DNA from: Deltaproteobacteria bacterium
GTDB lineage: Bacteria; Desulfobacterota; Syntrophobacteria; Syntrophobacterales; Syntrophobacteraceae
NCBI GenBank assembly: GCA_021780695.1
Contig: JAJXYD010000005.1
Coordinates: 35,813 to 99,812, forward strand
Direction: 5' to 3'
DNA: 64,000 bases
How positions within the stretch are numbered: position 1 is the first letter of the stretch; each line of letters begins with the position of its first letter. The notes beneath the pieces were generated by a model. It was not told the DNA's origin. It did not search any database and saw only the letters and a list, made by a program, of their open reading frames with translations. Positions 63,063-64,000 of this stretch are shown one piece after another. The position numbers and the translations under genes were made by a program.

Positions 63063-63356
63063 ATGTGGATCGTTGTCTGCTATGATGTCAATACAGAAAC
63101 AAAAGAGGGCCGCAAACGGTTGCGCCGGGTGGCGCAGGTTTGTAAAAACCATGGCCAGCGCGTCCAAAAGTCGGTTTTCGAATGTCAGGTCGATGAGATG
63201 AAGTCGGAACAGTTGCGGCGAAAGCTCTTGAAAGAGGTCAACCTTTCGCAGGATAATCTTAGAATATACCGTTTGACGGAACCGCGCGACAAGCATGTCG
63301 AAAGCTATGGCGAGATTCAAACGATTTTGTTTGGTGAGGACACATTGCTCGTTTGA
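63063..63356 (+). CDS. cas2: Cas2
   Basis: 97 residues. MWIVVCYDVNTETKEGRKRL with the conserved Asp, GQRVQKSVFECQVDE and LRIYRLTEP. It bridges two Cas1 dimers in the acquisition complex. Last cas gene; the array leader begins after it. Confidence 0.96.
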   Translation: MWIVVCYDVNTETKEGRKRLRRVAQVCKNHGQRVQKSVFECQVDEMKSEQLRRKLLKEVNLSQDNLRIYRLTEPRDKHVESYGEIQTILFGEDTLLV

Positions 63357-63525
63357 TCCGCGAACCAGATGCTTGTGCCAAAAAGCGGGAGGATCGCGTT
63401 GTCTGGAATCATTCCTATTTCTGGTGGTGCAATGAGTTTGAACTTACTCTATAGTGCTGATGTTAAACAGGTTCGCGATTATGGTGTCGTAACATCTTGT
63501 ATACTGCCCTCTTTTTGACCGGGCC
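63357..63525 (+). promoter_or_regulatory. CRISPR leader
   Basis: 169 bp between the cas2 stop and the first repeat, without a gene. It ends in a T-rich stretch followed by GACCGGGCC. By its position it should hold the array promoter and the integration signal; I could not identify clear -35 and -10 boxes. Confidence 0.7.
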
Positions 63526-64000
63526 GTATCGCCCGCCTTCCATGGCGGGCGTGGATTGAAACCTATCCGAAGCGCCTTGATTGCCGCTATTCGCGCGTAT
63601 CGCCCGCCTTCCATGGCGGGCGTGGATTGAAACTTAGACAAGCGCTATCAGCCTTCCCCGGTATTTTGTATCGCCCGCCTTCCATGGCGGGCGTGGATTG
63701 AAACTTTGTTTTTAATTGAGATTCCGTGTTTGCAGTTACAACGTATCGCCCGCCTTCCATGGCGGGCGTGGATTGAAACGGAAACTATAAGGACCCTACG
63801 ACGGGACTTACACGTATCGCCCGCCTTCCATGGCGGGCGTGGATTGAAACCGTAGCCCCATCGTTTTTGTTTTTCCTGAGTGCGAGTATCGCCCGCCTTC
63901 CATGGCGGGCGTGGATTGAAACACCAGCTTTAGAGCGTTCCCAAAAAATACTCTCGTATCGCCCGCCTTCCATGGCGGGCGTGGATTGAAACTATATTTT
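63526..64000 (+). CRISPR. Type I-C CRISPR array, at least 7 repeats, continues past the window
   Basis: Identical 37-bp repeats start at 63526, 63597, 63668, 63743, 63814, 63886 and 63956. Each contains the stem CGCCCGCC/GGCGGGCG around TTCCAT and ends in GTGGATTGAAAC, the usual type I-C 3' handle. The six complete spacers are 34, 34, 38, 34, 35 and 33 bp. Spacer 7 is cut by the window end. The leader lies on the cas2 side, so spacer 1 is the newest. No spacer matches the window exactly, but spacer 3 matches the terminase at 3776 at the protein level. Confidence 0.98.

Noticed and set aside
63444..63973. Minus-strand open frames across the CRISPR array
   Set aside because: They arise from translating the repeats, giving a recurring MEGGRY-like peptide, and are not genes.
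63526..64000. Self-targeting spacers against the resident phage genes
   Set aside because: No spacer is an exact or near-exact match to this window; spacer 3 matches the terminase only at the protein level.

Overview
Organism. The window looks like a mesophilic or syntrophic Desulfobacterota (former Deltaproteobacteria) chromosome. It carries an 11-subunit complex I operon without nuoEFG, a two-subunit glycine decarboxylase operon that ends in a GcvT-GlyA fusion, NAD(P)HX repair and TsaE genes, and a type I-C CRISPR-Cas locus. The genus cannot be fixed from the sequence alone.

Layout. (1) 1-6192 is a decayed prophage: a truncated S24 repressor with a palindromic operator beside it, two early-type phage genes, an opposing BacA/SbmA-like ABC transporter, a large terminase, and a frameshifted portal remnant joined to a Bbp19-family remnant. 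(2) 6255-8320 (minus strand) is tsaE-nnr. (3) 8726-18556 is nuoABCDHIJKLMN, closed by a strong intrinsic terminator. (4) 18975-39294 is one co-oriented podovirus-type structural and lysis block of the BPP-1/T7 architecture: scaffold, coat, cement, lipoprotein, GH24 endolysin, tail adaptor, portal, tail spike, fibre, nozzle, internal virion proteins. It has no integrase, repressor, replication gene or terminase of its own. A response regulator follows it. (5) 40847-47451 is gcvH-gcvPA-gcvPB-MaoC-gcvT/glyA. (6) 47707-54882 holds a small exported protein, a ROK kinase, a cytidylate-kinase-like/nuclease-like fusion, hpt, a candidate structured RNA, dinB and an M1 aminopeptidase. (7) 55471-64000 is cas3-cas5c-cas8c-cas7c-cas4-cas1-cas2 and a CRISPR array of at least seven repeats that runs off the window.

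How the parts connect. The two phage regions belong to one phage family: the portal and Bbp19 remnants of region 1 have full-length relatives in region 4. Read on its reverse strand, CRISPR spacer 3 encodes VVTANTESQLKTK, which aligns with VVTANTQKQLVTK of the terminase at 4115-4153. The CRISPR system has therefore probably sampled a relative of these prophages. The structural block lacks mobility genes, sits between core metabolic operons and is preceded directly by an intrinsic terminator. This fits either a defective prophage or a domesticated, gene-transfer-agent-like particle locus; the sequence alone does not decide between them.
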